64,000 nt of DNA from NCBI RefSeq assembly GCF_009742825.1, contig NZ_WPCE01000002.1, positions 1 to 64,000 on the forward strand, in the 5' to 3' direction. Shown here piece by piece: positions 8,589 to 17,021 of the stretch (positions are counted from its first letter, which is position 1; the number at the start of each line of letters is the position of its first letter). The notes beneath the pieces were generated by a model. It ran no database searches and was not told the DNA's origin. It saw nothing but the letters and a program-made list of their open reading frames with translations. The position numbers were made by a program, and so were the translations under genes. This stretch comes from Halorubrum sp. CBA1125 (GTDB lineage: Archaea > Halobacteriota > Halobacteria > Halobacteriales > Haloferacaceae).

Positions 8589-8831
8589 CTACTCTTTCAG
8601 TCGCTTTACGAGGTCCCCCACCTCAACATCACCGGTGTCGACCGACTCAGTTCCTCTTTCCATCTCGGTTCCCGGAACCTCGACATCTTCGTTCACGACA
8701 GGTGTCTGCCCCTGTCGGTCGTGCAAGGCCCGTTCTGCATCCCCGAACGTTCCGGGCATCGACTCACCGATGATGTGTCCGTCGCCGCCTCGGTATCCCC
8801 AGCCGTTCGCATCCGTATTGTCGTGATGCAT
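8589..8831 (-). CDS. Small hypothetical protein
   Basis: An 80-residue protein beginning MHHDNTDANGWGYRGGD, acidic, with a C-terminal GDVEVGDLVKRLKE helix. It is the third gene of a minus-strand group with the two genes upstream, and lies 23 bases after the previous stop. It is not recognised. The ATG at 8831 is preferred over upstream starts, which overlap the neighbouring gene. Confidence 0.5.
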   Translation of the reverse strand: MHHDNTDANGWGYRGGDGHIIGESMPGTFGDAERALHDRQGQTPVVNEDVEVPGTEMERGTESVDTGDVEVGDLVKRLKE

Positions 8832-8854
8832 AGTGTCTAGTTGATGTTGGTCGC

Positions 8855-9157
8855 TTACTCTGGCCGCCAAAACTCGTTCGCCCAAGACTTCTCGACCAGT
8901 TTGAGTTGGATCTCCTCGCGCTTCTCGTAGGTCTCGTCAATCCCACCGAAGTAGTAGCCGACACCCTTCTCAAGCTCAATGTCTGCAGTCCAGACCGTGC
9001 AGACTACTGGTTCCCGTGTTGTATCGTCACTAAGCCTCACACGCTGGTACGGCTGATGGGACGCGACATCTTCGAACCAGTTGACGAACCCTTTCGTCGT
9101 CACCCAACCGTTCGTGCCGTCGAGGTCACCAAGTTCTACGAACGGGGGCCCACTCAT
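8855..9157 (-). CDS. Hypothetical protein of 100 residues
   Basis: It begins MSGPPFVELGDLDGTNGWVT and contains a beta-rich, Trp-containing core (VCTVWTADIELEKGVGYYFG) that looks like a small single-domain fold. Its ATG overlaps the stop of the upstream zinc-ribbon gene by four bases (ATGA), so the two are co-translated. No family is recognised. The setting suggests a small accessory operon of an integrated element. Confidence 0.6.
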   Translation of the reverse strand: MSGPPFVELGDLDGTNGWVTTKGFVNWFEDVASHQPYQRVRLSDDTTREPVVCTVWTADIELEKGVGYYFGGIDETYEKREEIQLKLVEKSWANEFWRPE

Positions 9158-9549
9158 CGCTCTCCACCTCTGACCAGCGTCACCCCACCTGTTGTTTGTC
9201 GAGTCGGGAGCGGTGCGTCGCACCATCGGCAGGTGCCGCTCGAACGGAGCGGGTCGTAGAGTCCCTCACAGCTCGGACAGGTCGAGAGGCCGTTCAGATC
9301 GATACGGCCGTCATTGTGCAGCACGGTTCGAAGGACTCCTGCTCGTTCAACGAGGAGCGCATCGTAAGGGACATACAGACGTGTGCTATCGGCGTCGCAC
9401 TCGGGAGCATGTACCGGGACAGCCGACTTCCAGGCTTCCACAAGCGGGAGTTCAGCGGGCGTACGGTCGTTCCACTGGTCGATGGCGTGCGGGCGATTGA
9501 TAGGCGGTACGTACGACTGGTCGTGTACGTAGTGGTTTGGGTCAAACAT
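9154..9549 (-). CDS. Zinc-ribbon protein of 131 residues
   Basis: It begins MFDPNHYVHDQSYVPPINRP, has a middle segment with YVPYDALLVERAGVLRTVL, and a C-terminal treble-clef-like zinc ribbon (CPSCEGLY, then CRWCDAP, 18 residues apart). Such ribbons bind DNA or protein. It is the first gene of a three-gene minus-strand group. The C-x2-C pairs resemble those at the ends of the nearby integrases, which hints at shared recognition, but this is inference. Confidence 0.6.
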   Translation of the reverse strand: MFDPNHYVHDQSYVPPINRPHAIDQWNDRTPAELPLVEAWKSAVPVHAPECDADSTRLYVPYDALLVERAGVLRTVLHNDGRIDLNGLSTCPSCEGLYDPLRSSGTCRWCDAPLPTRQTTGGVTLVRGGER

Positions 9550-9857
9550 CGGTGGATGAAGATTCCCTGTGCTTCAACGGGGGTACTCAGCCAGTTATCG
9601 CGGGATCGCTGGACAGCGTCGCCACTGGGCGTGAAGACTAAAGTCGGAGAGAACAATCGCTATCGACGACTGTTGGTCGTCAGGTTAGTCACGGCTCTTC
9701 GGGATGAGGACGGTGCTGAGTATCGACCGTTGAACACTTAGGGGGTACATCGCGCGGGAATCAGGCGCGCGTGTTCACAAGTACAATTCGCGGATAGTTG
9801 CTGACTCGCCGAACCCCCTTGAACAGGACTTTCGTGCGGGCGTATTCAACCGTGTTA

Positions 9858-9966
9858 AGTGGTAGACTCAACAGGTGAATTTCTTGAAGCCGTAAGGCTT
9901 CAAAGGGGTTGGCCATTTCGGCCGCGATAAAGGCCGGCCAGAGACTTCCCCTATCGGGGAACCACT
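9858..9966. ncRNA. Folded three-hairpin element inside a 515-base gene-free stretch
   Basis: AGTGGT (9858-9863) pairs with ACCACT (9961-9966) and closes a domain holding three hairpins. Hairpin 1 is TTGAAGCC-GTAA-GGCTTCAA (9884-9903), eight pairs with a GNRA-type loop. Hairpin 2 is TGGC, a 5-base bulge, CGGCC, an 8-base loop, GGCCG, GCCA (9910-9940). Hairpin 3 is TTCCCC-TATC-GGGGAA (9946-9961; its last A is shared with the closing stem). Reverse pairing also holds on the other strand, so the transcribed strand is not known. The whole 9550-10064 interval has no convincing gene. Confidence 0.4.
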
Positions 9967-10064
9967 CTGACCGAACCGCCTCAATCACGCATATTGTCGC
10001 AAGAAATACTTAAAGAAATACCAACACCCCCTCGAAAAGGACAGGTCGAGCAATCATATGAGAA

Positions 10065-10709
10065 CTACCGAAGGGGCTGGTTCTCCCGTTCGAAATACCC
10101 GATTCGCTTGAGTTCCGCTTTCACAAGTTGGGTCACACTGTAGTGGTCGTCACCGGAGACCCCATACTGTGTGCAAAGGTCTTGGAAGTCTTTCTCCTGG
10201 CTGAATCTTTTCGGAAACTCCTGCTGGCCCACCTCGGAGAGATCGACTTCGGTTGGGTCGTTTCCTTGCAAGAAGTAGCGCCTACGCTCACGATCAACGA
10301 CGATCCCGATTGTACAGAGGGCCACTTTCTCAATCTGCTTCTGCTGGCCGAAGCGGTCGAGATTCATCTGGCTCATCGCAGAGACAGCCCGACGTTTCTG
10401 ATAGGTTGGAACATCAAGGGTTGAACTGAGTGATTCGGTGATGCGTTTCTTATCACGTGCGGCTTCACGCGCACTGTGGTCTCCATCACTGTGGTGTCGA
10501 CCCTCGTTCAGTCTGACGAGTCGTTCAATGTCTCCGTTGGCTGTGCCGATTCCGACTCGTGTTTCCCCAAAGGGATCATATCCAGTCGTGTAGGCATCGG
10601 GTTGATGGTCACGCAGTTGCTGTGCTGACGGAACCATCTCCGGTTTTTCATCGATCTCTTGGTCAGTCTCGCTCGTCTGTTCATTAGCCTGTACGTGTTC
10701 ACGAGTCAT
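10065..10709 (-). CDS. Hypothetical acidic protein of 214 residues
   Basis: Residues 1-70 are acidic and probably disordered. The middle (REAARDKKRITESLSSTLDV then YQKRRAVSAMSQMNLDRFG) is helical and basic, and the C-terminal half ends KAELKRIGYFEREN. The middle and C-terminal parts look like helix-turn-helix or cyclin-like DNA-binding helices, but I do not recognise the family. A TATA-like ATTTATATAATA lies 65-75 bases upstream, so the mRNA would have a leader of about 40 bases. Confidence 0.6.
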   Translation of the reverse strand: MTREHVQANEQTSETDQEIDEKPEMVPSAQQLRDHQPDAYTTGYDPFGETRVGIGTANGDIERLVRLNEGRHHSDGDHSAREAARDKKRITESLSSTLDVPTYQKRRAVSAMSQMNLDRFGQQKQIEKVALCTIGIVVDRERRRYFLQGNDPTEVDLSEVGQQEFPKRFSQEKDFQDLCTQYGVSGDDHYSVTQLVKAELKRIGYFERENQPLR

Positions 10710-11034
10710 CGGAATTTCCGTACTTTCTGTTGGGAACTAAGGCAGTCAGCTTAATTTTGGCCATAGCTATTATATAAATGGTATATTTGAGTGCTTCAAC
10801 CGGTTAGCTACCTTGCAAGGACTTCAGGACTGCAGAAGGGATGTTAATCATCTACTCTATCACAGATGCTTGTGATTCGAGGGTCTTGGAGAAATTGGCC
10901 CTGTTGTAGAAGCGACTGAGTAATCGACAACGATCACTCTGGTCCGGAACGCGATTGACTACTGCTTGCTGTTAGGCATCGAAATATAGAGAAACTGAAA
11001 CTTGGTTCGCCAGTTCGCTGCAGAAAACGGCTTA
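10710..11034. other. Gene-free stretch
   Basis: 325 AT-rich bases between two minus-strand genes. The part near 10770-10785 holds the TATA-like promoter of the gene at 10709. The remainder shows no gene, tRNA or clear repeat. Confidence 0.4.
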
Positions 11035-11718
11035 TCAGCGACTAAGCCCACACCAGATACAGGGTCGGTTTCGTAGAGTCCATACTCCACAATTTGGACA
11101 CCTGATACAGAGTTGGGGTCTACTGTCTTCATCGAGGTCACCATCTTCGGCTGTTTCTATGAGCTCCTTTGGCACCTGGGGTCCCCATCCGAATAGCTCC
11201 CGAAGGCGGTGAGCTCTCAGACCCGATTGGGCGATCAGCAGTTTCGCTCGTGATCGACGAATATCATGCAACGTGAACTTTGTCGGGACATCAGAGCGTT
11301 CACAGGCACGATTCGTAATGTCATATAACATCATATAGGGAATACGTTTGTTTGAATCGATTTGTGTCCAGATTGGCATCTCCGAGGAAGCATCCTCTAG
11401 TGGGTCGGCATCCGGAGCAAGCCATTCAGTTACTGGATGTTCTGCTTGTACCCACTGTTTGAAGTACGGCATCGATTCGTCGAGAGTGAGTAATCGTTTC
11501 TGACCATCTCGACGAGTAATCAATATGGCAACGTGGTCGCCTCTGTCTTCCACGTCACCGAAGGTGAGCCGGTGAAGCTCAGATGGTCGTGCGTGCGACT
11601 CCCACGCGACTGCTACGAGCGCTTTATTCCGGATGTGGATGTCCGGATGTTCGAGGATCGGTGCGATGTGGTCTTCCCAGCGGACCATAGTCCCCTGGTC
11701 GTCATTCGGTTCTGTCAT
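11035..11718 (-). CDS. Truncated tyrosine recombinase with zinc ribbon, active-site Tyr apparently missing
   Basis: A 227-residue protein consisting of an integrase catalytic domain only. The first catalytic Arg is seen in SHARPSELHRL and the HxxR box in LHDIRRSRAK. The region where the nucleophile Tyr is expected reads FGWGPQVPKELIETAEDG, with Leu where related proteins have Tyr. A zinc ribbon (CIRCPNCG, CIWCG) ends the protein. It lacks the N-terminal core-binding domain. It is likely a degenerate integrase, or a DNA-binding regulator derived from one. The ATG at 11718 is chosen over one five codons upstream. Confidence 0.7.
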   Translation of the reverse strand: MTEPNDDQGTMVRWEDHIAPILEHPDIHIRNKALVAVAWESHARPSELHRLTFGDVEDRGDHVAILITRRDGQKRLLTLDESMPYFKQWVQAEHPVTEWLAPDADPLEDASSEMPIWTQIDSNKRIPYMMLYDITNRACERSDVPTKFTLHDIRRSRAKLLIAQSGLRAHRLRELFGWGPQVPKELIETAEDGDLDEDSRPQLCIRCPNCGVWTLRNRPCIWCGLSR

Positions 11719-11868
11719 AACGCACCCTATCATTCGACCCGGGGGATAATTCCCAATTCGTGAGTGAAATCACTTCAGCAACAAAACATTTAAAAACACA
11801 CGGGTCGCCGTGTCATCTTTCAGTGATAAAAAGCATCAATATACGAGTCATTCGCCAGGTAATGGACA

Positions 11869-12267
11869 TTATGAGGACTTAGAATCGGTATTTGGCACGT
11901 AATGGTCAACATTTGCTGTATCGGCATGTGATACATCTGGACTGTTTCTGTCTCGGATTCTATTTTTCTGAAATTGAGACAGCGATGAAGTACACAGTTC
12001 CCATCGTTTATTTCCCTCATTATCGAGCTTGTGATTAACGATGCCTGCATCTTCTGCTGCTGAAAGTAGCGAACTCAAGGATGCAGTAGAATACTCTCCG
12101 CCTTCAATTATTTCCTCGGCACCGTATGAGTCATCTGCAGTGATCGCATTGACTTCGTCTCGTAGTTGATTAAACGCGCAACTGTGATCTTCTGCATTCA
12201 GCAATACTTTCAGCACGACCTGTGCGTATTTGTACTCCATTACTTTCTCGAACCCACTATTGTCCAT
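11869..12267 (-). CDS. Small winged-helix-like protein
   Basis: A 132-residue protein. Residues 10-95 (VLLNAEDHSCAFNQLRDEVN, later SLLSAAEDAGIVNHKL) have the spacing of a winged-helix DNA-binding domain with an Asp/Glu-rich insert, followed by a polar tail. It lies between integrase genes and has no operon partner. It may be an element-borne repressor (inference). Confidence 0.5.
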   Translation of the reverse strand: MDNSGFEKVMEYKYAQVVLKVLLNAEDHSCAFNQLRDEVNAITADDSYGAEEIIEGGEYSTASLSSLLSAAEDAGIVNHKLDNEGNKRWELCTSSLSQFQKNRIRDRNSPDVSHADTANVDHYVPNTDSKSS

Positions 12268-12504
12268 TATAATTCAATTTATCAAGTCTATACGTAAATA
12301 AGCTAGCCAGATGTGGGATTGGTGAGTCCAAAGACGATCCTGTACGGCCCCTAGAAATACTTGGGAATATCATAAATTCACCGGGGCATATTCTGTGGTT
12401 AGAGAGGTTCTCTGTCGTGTTTTTATCTCAAACATAAATACATTACTTTGGTGAAGTCACTTCTTTCTGATAACTCAGAATACTACACCTCTCCTAATTA
12501 GAGT

Positions 12505-12711
12505 ATGACCGAATACGAGGACAGCAGCCTCTCACCGGGTGAATACGTACGAGAAAACAAAGAACAACTCGAACGGTTGATCAAACACAGTAACAACGAT
12601 TTCGTTCGGGCGTTAGCGATAGCGGCATTCGTCGAATACGGAGAGGATGCATCAGTAGAGTCCATCACGAAAGATTTGGAGCGAATCAAAGAGTTGGAAG
12701 AGGTTCAGTAA
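12505..12711 (+). CDS. Small helical protein coupled to the integrase
   Basis: A 68-residue helical acidic protein (GEYVRENKEQLERLIKHSN). Its stop lies two bases before the start of the integrase gene, so the two are translated together. The size and position fit an excisionase, directionality factor or antitoxin, but no motif proves it. Confidence 0.55.
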   Translation: MTEYEDSSLSPGEYVRENKEQLERLIKHSNNDFVRALAIAAFVEYGEDASVESITKDLERIKELEEVQ

Positions 12712-12713
12712 AG

Positions 12714-13502
12714 ATGAGGTTGGCCCCCCACTCCAACTCAGACGGCTATCGAGTCTTTATGGAGCCGCATGAATATGAGACAATCATCGAATGCGCATCC
12801 CGTGATCGAGCGGAGATCGCCTTTCGACTAGGTGGAGAATGCTCCCTGAGAAAGAAAGAGGTTCTTGAGGTAACGCTTGATAAGATTCAGAAATCCCGAA
12901 GCCCCGGTGTAGAGATTTTCTTTATGCGCGTATGGGGAAAGGAAACACGGAAAGAAAATAGCAAGAAGCCACGGAAACCCTGGGTCCCCAACTCATTACG
13001 TGGGGACATCGAACGGTACAGCAAACGGAAAAACATTAGACCGTCATCTCCTCTCTATCCGAACTCCAAAGGAACTCTTCAAAACGATATGGTGGATGCA
13101 CGGGAACTGGCAGCCAACAAAACCGGTGATGATGATTTCCTCGAAGTGACGTTCCATGACTTCCGGCGATACTTTGCAACCAACCTTTTCTACAGAAAGG
13201 GGATCAATATCGAATTCATCGCAGCACTCGGCGGGTGGGAAGATCCAGATTATATGAAAGAAGAGTATCTGGACCCCTACTTCGATGACGTTATCGAACG
13301 ACACCTGGCCCAGAAAGGAGTGCTCGACATCGAGACTGACCATCAGTCTGACTTCGAAAAAGTACTCAGCAAGATGAACGAGCTGGAAAATCGAATTGAT
13401 ACTCTTGACCGAACCTTAGCAGCAGACACTATAGAGGTCGGATCTGAAGAGCTGGAGACGGAAGAAAGCGATGGGGACCACTCGTTGGAAGAGTTCCTCT
13501 GA
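12714..13502 (+). CDS. Tyrosine recombinase (integrase), compact type
   Basis: A 262-residue integrase without a classical N-terminal core-binding domain. The catalytic Arg is in GGECSLRKKEVL, the HxxR box is FHDFRRYFATNLF, and the nucleophile Tyr lies in DPDYMKEEYLDPYF. A coiled-coil tail follows (FEKVLSKMNELENRIDTLDR), probably for oligomerisation. Compact integrases like this are common in haloarchaeal pleolipovirus-type proviruses and plasmids. It follows the 68-residue gene by two bases. Confidence 0.8.
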   Translation: MRLAPHSNSDGYRVFMEPHEYETIIECASRDRAEIAFRLGGECSLRKKEVLEVTLDKIQKSRSPGVEIFFMRVWGKETRKENSKKPRKPWVPNSLRGDIERYSKRKNIRPSSPLYPNSKGTLQNDMVDARELAANKTGDDDFLEVTFHDFRRYFATNLFYRKGINIEFIAALGGWEDPDYMKEEYLDPYFDDVIERHLAQKGVLDIETDHQSDFEKVLSKMNELENRIDTLDRTLAADTIEVGSEELETEESDGDHSLEEFL

Positions 13503-13597
13503 TTTCCTTTTCCTGAGTAACGTCACCGGGAATCTACTCCCAACAAAACCCCGACAGACTTGTCTCCGTAGATCAAACTCAGAATGACCGCACAGAA

Positions 13598-14557
13598 GTG
13601 GGAACAGAACGACCGGATCTTGTTACCAGGTTAGGAACTACTCAACACCGCGATCTGGCGTTAGAAACCGTGTGGGCGGAAGGTTTACCGCCGGTCCCGC
13701 AGGCCTCTAGAATGATGACTATACTGGAAGGAGCGACGCGCTGGGGCTCTGGCGAACCGACAACTGTTCAGGATGCTGCCGTCACCTGCTCAAACTGTGG
13801 CGAAACCGTCTTTGCGCAAACGGTCGGCGATGTGACGTGCGATGCCTGTGACGCCGCGTTCTATGCCACCGATCATCGTTCGGAAACGTGCTCAGCGGTA
13901 GAGTGTGCAGATTGCGGGGAAGTAATCTCGTTTATCCAAGAACATCGATGCACCATTGGCGAGTGGGACGCGTATCATTGCCACCACTGTACGAAAAACA
14001 TCGCCATCGAAACCGACAACGGGCCACAGCCACCAGAGCAATTATTACAAACAGACTGGGTGTTGACTGGCCAGCTGCCGGATGATCCAGGAACAGATGT
14101 CACCGACGGGGTGTGGATGACGCGCCCCCGAACTGCACGAGAGGAATTTGCAACGAAAGTCCTGAATGCCGAAGCGAAGGCGAACGATTCCAGCTTTCAC
14201 GCCTACGTCCCTGGGGAGACAAACGCACATTTGTGTTTCAATGGGGAATACTGTATCGGCTACATCACATGGAACTACGATAGCGACCAACCGGAACTCG
14301 GGCAGTTATACATCTTACCGGAGTTCCGTGGACAGGGTATCGGATCTGCATTCGTTGAAGCGTGGCTGGACGACATCGCCAATTCGGATGCACGGTTCAA
14401 CGTCAATAATCCGAATGCCAATATGTTCCGGCTGCTACGAAGCATCGGCGCAATTGAGGTCACCGAGGAAGGAATGGAGTTCCATAGATGCGACATTACA
14501 GGCCACTGGTTTGATGTGCCTGATGAATGGAAAAATCAGTCACCTAGTACAGACTGA
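13598..14557 (+). CDS. Zinc-finger GNAT N-acetyltransferase
   Basis: A 319-residue fusion. Residues 65-130 carry at least two zinc-binding motifs (CSNCGE, CDACDA, CADCGE, then CHHC). Residues 180-300 form a GNAT acetyltransferase fold with the acetyl-CoA loop LPEFRGQGIGSAFVEA near residue 240 and the later NNPNANMFRLLRSIGA. Metal-binding N-terminal modules suggest a protein or nucleic-acid substrate. The start is uncertain: GTG at 13598 gives the longest form, and an ATG at 13712 would remove 38 unremarkable residues. The gene stands alone between integrases. Confidence 0.8.
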   Translation: MGTERPDLVTRLGTTQHRDLALETVWAEGLPPVPQASRMMTILEGATRWGSGEPTTVQDAAVTCSNCGETVFAQTVGDVTCDACDAAFYATDHRSETCSAVECADCGEVISFIQEHRCTIGEWDAYHCHHCTKNIAIETDNGPQPPEQLLQTDWVLTGQLPDDPGTDVTDGVWMTRPRTAREEFATKVLNAEAKANDSSFHAYVPGETNAHLCFNGEYCIGYITWNYDSDQPELGQLYILPEFRGQGIGSAFVEAWLDDIANSDARFNVNNPNANMFRLLRSIGAIEVTEEGMEFHRCDITGHWFDVPDEWKNQSPSTD

Positions 14558-15113
14558 ACTATTGAACCCAAACCGTTGAAAGATCTCTATGGCACCCTCA
14601 CCATCAGGCTGTCCAGTAGCAGAGAAAGTGGGTCATCATCAGGAACGCTCAGAGTTTAATACGAATGGATTAGCGGAAGTTAAAATAAGAATACATTAGG
14701 ACATTCTGTCATATATTGCAACCGGCCGAATGACGTGTTTACGTGGTCACTCATAATATAGAGAAATGCAAAAACTGCCCGAAGAGGCCGACCCAAATCA
14801 GTTTTGTATTCTCCTATATTATCGAATCATAAACAACAATAGGGGCGCTATCTCCCAAATTATTCATTTTTCTCTCTTGTAGACAACACGGGATTAATCA
14901 AATAACCAATATATATTCGAAGAAGGGTTTTGTATAGTTTATTGGTCTAATGATAGGCCACCAGCAGATAGATTGAGTGCTGATTATCTATTCCGAATCG
15001 TCCAAAGCGCTACGGATTGCGCTGGATGGACGGCCGGTCAATTCCACAGTCGACCGGTGAAATAGTCATTCGTAAAGGGTGGGAGACACCGTTCAGTTCA
15101 CACCAGTCATATG
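14558..15113. other. AT-rich gene-free stretch
   Basis: About 555 bases with clearly lower GC than the neighbouring genes, many short A/T runs, and no open frame of interest on either strand. Together with the repeat set just downstream it may be an origin, an attachment region or decayed element DNA; nothing more specific can be supported. Confidence 0.35.
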
Positions 15114-15217
15114 AACTTTGGAGTTTATTTATGGACTCCAAAGTTAAGGTGGTCGAGACGCATAACAGTATATAAAGAGGTGCTACCAGAATGAGTGAAT
15201 CTGCAAACTCCAAAGTT
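15114..15217. repeat. Three copies of an 11-bp site at the integrase start
   Basis: AACTTTGGAGT at 15114-15124 and ACTCCAAAGTT at 15135-15145 form a perfect 11-bp inverted repeat with a 10-base spacer. The same ACTCCAAAGTT occurs again at 15207-15217, inside codons 6-9 of the integrase gene. The TATA box (TATATAAA, about 15168-15176) lies between copies two and three. This is the layout of integrase binding sites or of an autoregulatory operator. Confidence 0.6.
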
Positions 15218-15808
15218 CGGGCCAAAGTCTGGATGACACCAGACCAAGTCGAGACACTCCGCTCGGCATCCTATCGGACTGGAGCAGAATATCTACAGCA
15301 ACGGAACGAGGCCATCATCGCGTTTATGTACGATACTGGGCTGCGGGTCGGGGAACTCGTTCAAGTCGACGTGAGCCTGCTACGGAACGGAAATAAGGAG
15401 CTCTATCTTCCTACGGAGATTCAGAAAGACTACCCGAACGAGAACTCGCCCCCACCAGTAACACTCACCCTCTCAAACGATACCACGAGACTCCTTTCAG
15501 CTTACCTCAATACCCGGTGGAAGGATTCACCGGGTCTCTTCCCGTCCCGTTCTGCGGATCGGATCTCCGAACAAGGCGTGCGGAATATGCTACACAAGGT
15601 TGCTGACGAGGCCGGTGTCCAACCCTACAAGGTCGATGGTAGTCGGGGCGACGCCAGTGACGTAACCCCACACGCTCTGCGACACAGCGTGGCATATCGA
15701 ATGATGAACGACGAAAAGGGGAACACGCTCTATGATGTTCGGAACCGACTGCGCCACGGAAGCATTCAAACGACTGAGCGAATCTACGACCACCTACTGA
15801 AAGTCTGA
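15191..15808 (+). CDS. Tyrosine recombinase (integrase), catalytic-domain type
   Basis: A 205-residue integrase with a complete active site: Arg in DTGLRVGELVQ, HxxR in TPHALRHSVAYRM, His in RLRHGSIQTTE and Tyr in ERIYDHL. It lacks a full N-terminal core-binding domain, which is unusual for a stand-alone integrase. A TATA box about 20 bases before the ATG suggests leaderless or nearly leaderless expression, and repeated 11-bp sites flank the promoter and enter the coding region. Confidence 0.85.
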   Translation: MSESANSKVRAKVWMTPDQVETLRSASYRTGAEYLQQRNEAIIAFMYDTGLRVGELVQVDVSLLRNGNKELYLPTEIQKDYPNENSPPPVTLTLSNDTTRLLSAYLNTRWKDSPGLFPSRSADRISEQGVRNMLHKVADEAGVQPYKVDGSRGDASDVTPHALRHSVAYRMMNDEKGNTLYDVRNRLRHGSIQTTERIYDHLLKV

Positions 15809-15834
15809 TTCACCTACGAAATCAACGTAGACAT

Positions 15835-16182
15835 ATGTGTACAGACGGGGAATACCAGGTTCGAGAAAACACCGGAAAGACATCGCATCCATCGATTGAC
15901 GCAGTCATCGACCTCGCGGTCGAACGAGCTGCTGATCCACGGCCCCGCAACCATCCAGACGCTCATTTCGACCAGTACATCTCCAACGCCATCACCCAAT
16001 TCGGAGAGGACGACGTGGCGAGCTGTATCCGGCATACCCTCGTCGACGGCTACACGCACCGCATGGCCGGGACGGCCGCCTTCGGTGAGGATGACTACGT
16101 CTGGGGGATCAACGTCGGTGTCGCCGCAATCGCCTATCTCAGAGAACTCCACCAAGAGAAAGGGTCATCTGACAATTCATAA
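15835..16182 (+). CDS. Hypothetical protein of 115 residues
   Basis: It contains SHPSIDAVIDLAVERAADP and FGEDDVASCIRHTLVDGYTH, a helical single domain of unknown family. It starts 26 bases after the integrase and is in the same direction, so it may be co-transcribed. The stop lies next to the convergent nucleotidyltransferase gene. Confidence 0.6.
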   Translation: MCTDGEYQVRENTGKTSHPSIDAVIDLAVERAADPRPRNHPDAHFDQYISNAITQFGEDDVASCIRHTLVDGYTHRMAGTAAFGEDDYVWGINVGVAAIAYLRELHQEKGSSDNS

Positions 16183-16184
16183 CG

Positions 16185-17021
16185 TCATTCGGTGAACGCA
16201 TCTCGCTTGCCCGTATCAACAAAGCCTGAATCACTCTGCTCGACATACCCGTAGGCTTCGAGTTGATCCAACTGCTCGACGACGTGATCCAGATCGAGGC
16301 CACGTTCCTCTGCAATCGCCTCAACGGACATCGGCTCGTCTTCACTCAACACGAGTCTGACTTCTAACTCATCCATATACTGCGCGTAGTACTCATCAAT
16401 GACCTCTTCAAGCGGTGTTTGAACCTCGTACTGGTCGTATAATTCATCCAGCGATTCACGGATATGGGTCGTAAATTGCTTCCCATTCAGCAACTCGATC
16501 TGTGCTGCGGTTTCATGCTCGATGGCGTCGAAGTCGAGATTCGTTTGTACCAGTGTATTCATGTCATCGATGTCGTCAGGGCGCTTTGCGACTGCTTTGA
16601 ATAGGAAGATGTCTTCCAGCGCCGTTAACCGGACGGACAACTGCCCAGATGAGAGATGGTCCTCGCTCCGGTGTTGCATCCCATCGCTGAAGATGAGTTT
16701 GTTGGCAACCTGCCGATTGAACACATCTATCCGACACCCATCGTCGTTCTCGACACACAACCTCGCCCCCAACTGCTGGTACGTTTCGTCAAGGTCTGAG
16801 ACTTCCTCGTATCCCTGGTTATCTAATGCGGCGAGTAATCGGTCGAACTCCACCTCGGTCGTGACGACCAAGTCGATGTCCTTGGTCGTGTCCTTCAGTC
16901 CTCGGAACGCCATCGCCCCGCCACCGATGAGAAAGGCTGTAACCTCGGTGTTCAGAGCCGCTCCAAGTTCCTGCAGTTCGGCCTCGATATACGCGGCATC
17001 GAACTGGGGGCGAGGCGTCAT
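16185..17021 (-). CDS. DUF6036-type nucleotidyltransferase, probable toxin
   Basis: A 278-residue protein. The N-terminal domain shows the minimal nucleotidyltransferase signature TAFLIGGGAMAFRGLKDTTK followed by DIDLVV, that is G-G plus D-x-D metal ligands, with the later CRIDVFNRQV as third acidic position. The C-terminal 60 residues form a winged-helix-like module (SVEAIAEERGLDLDHVVEQL). It overlaps the MarR-like gene by four bases (ATGA). This organisation matches the haloarchaeal MarR/DUF6036 pairs related to AbiEi/AbiEii type IV toxin-antitoxin systems. Toxicity is inferred. Confidence 0.78.
   Translation of the reverse strand: MTPRPQFDAAYIEAELQELGAALNTEVTAFLIGGGAMAFRGLKDTTKDIDLVVTTEVEFDRLLAALDNQGYEEVSDLDETYQQLGARLCVENDDGCRIDVFNRQVANKLIFSDGMQHRSEDHLSSGQLSVRLTALEDIFLFKAVAKRPDDIDDMNTLVQTNLDFDAIEHETAAQIELLNGKQFTTHIRESLDELYDQYEVQTPLEEVIDEYYAQYMDELEVRLVLSEDEPMSVEAIAEERGLDLDHVVEQLDQLEAYGYVEQSDSGFVDTGKRDAFTE

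Noticed and set aside
9761-9988. A 75-codon minus-strand frame.
   Set aside because: It runs straight through the hairpin element, has no acidic bias and no promoter or partner gene.
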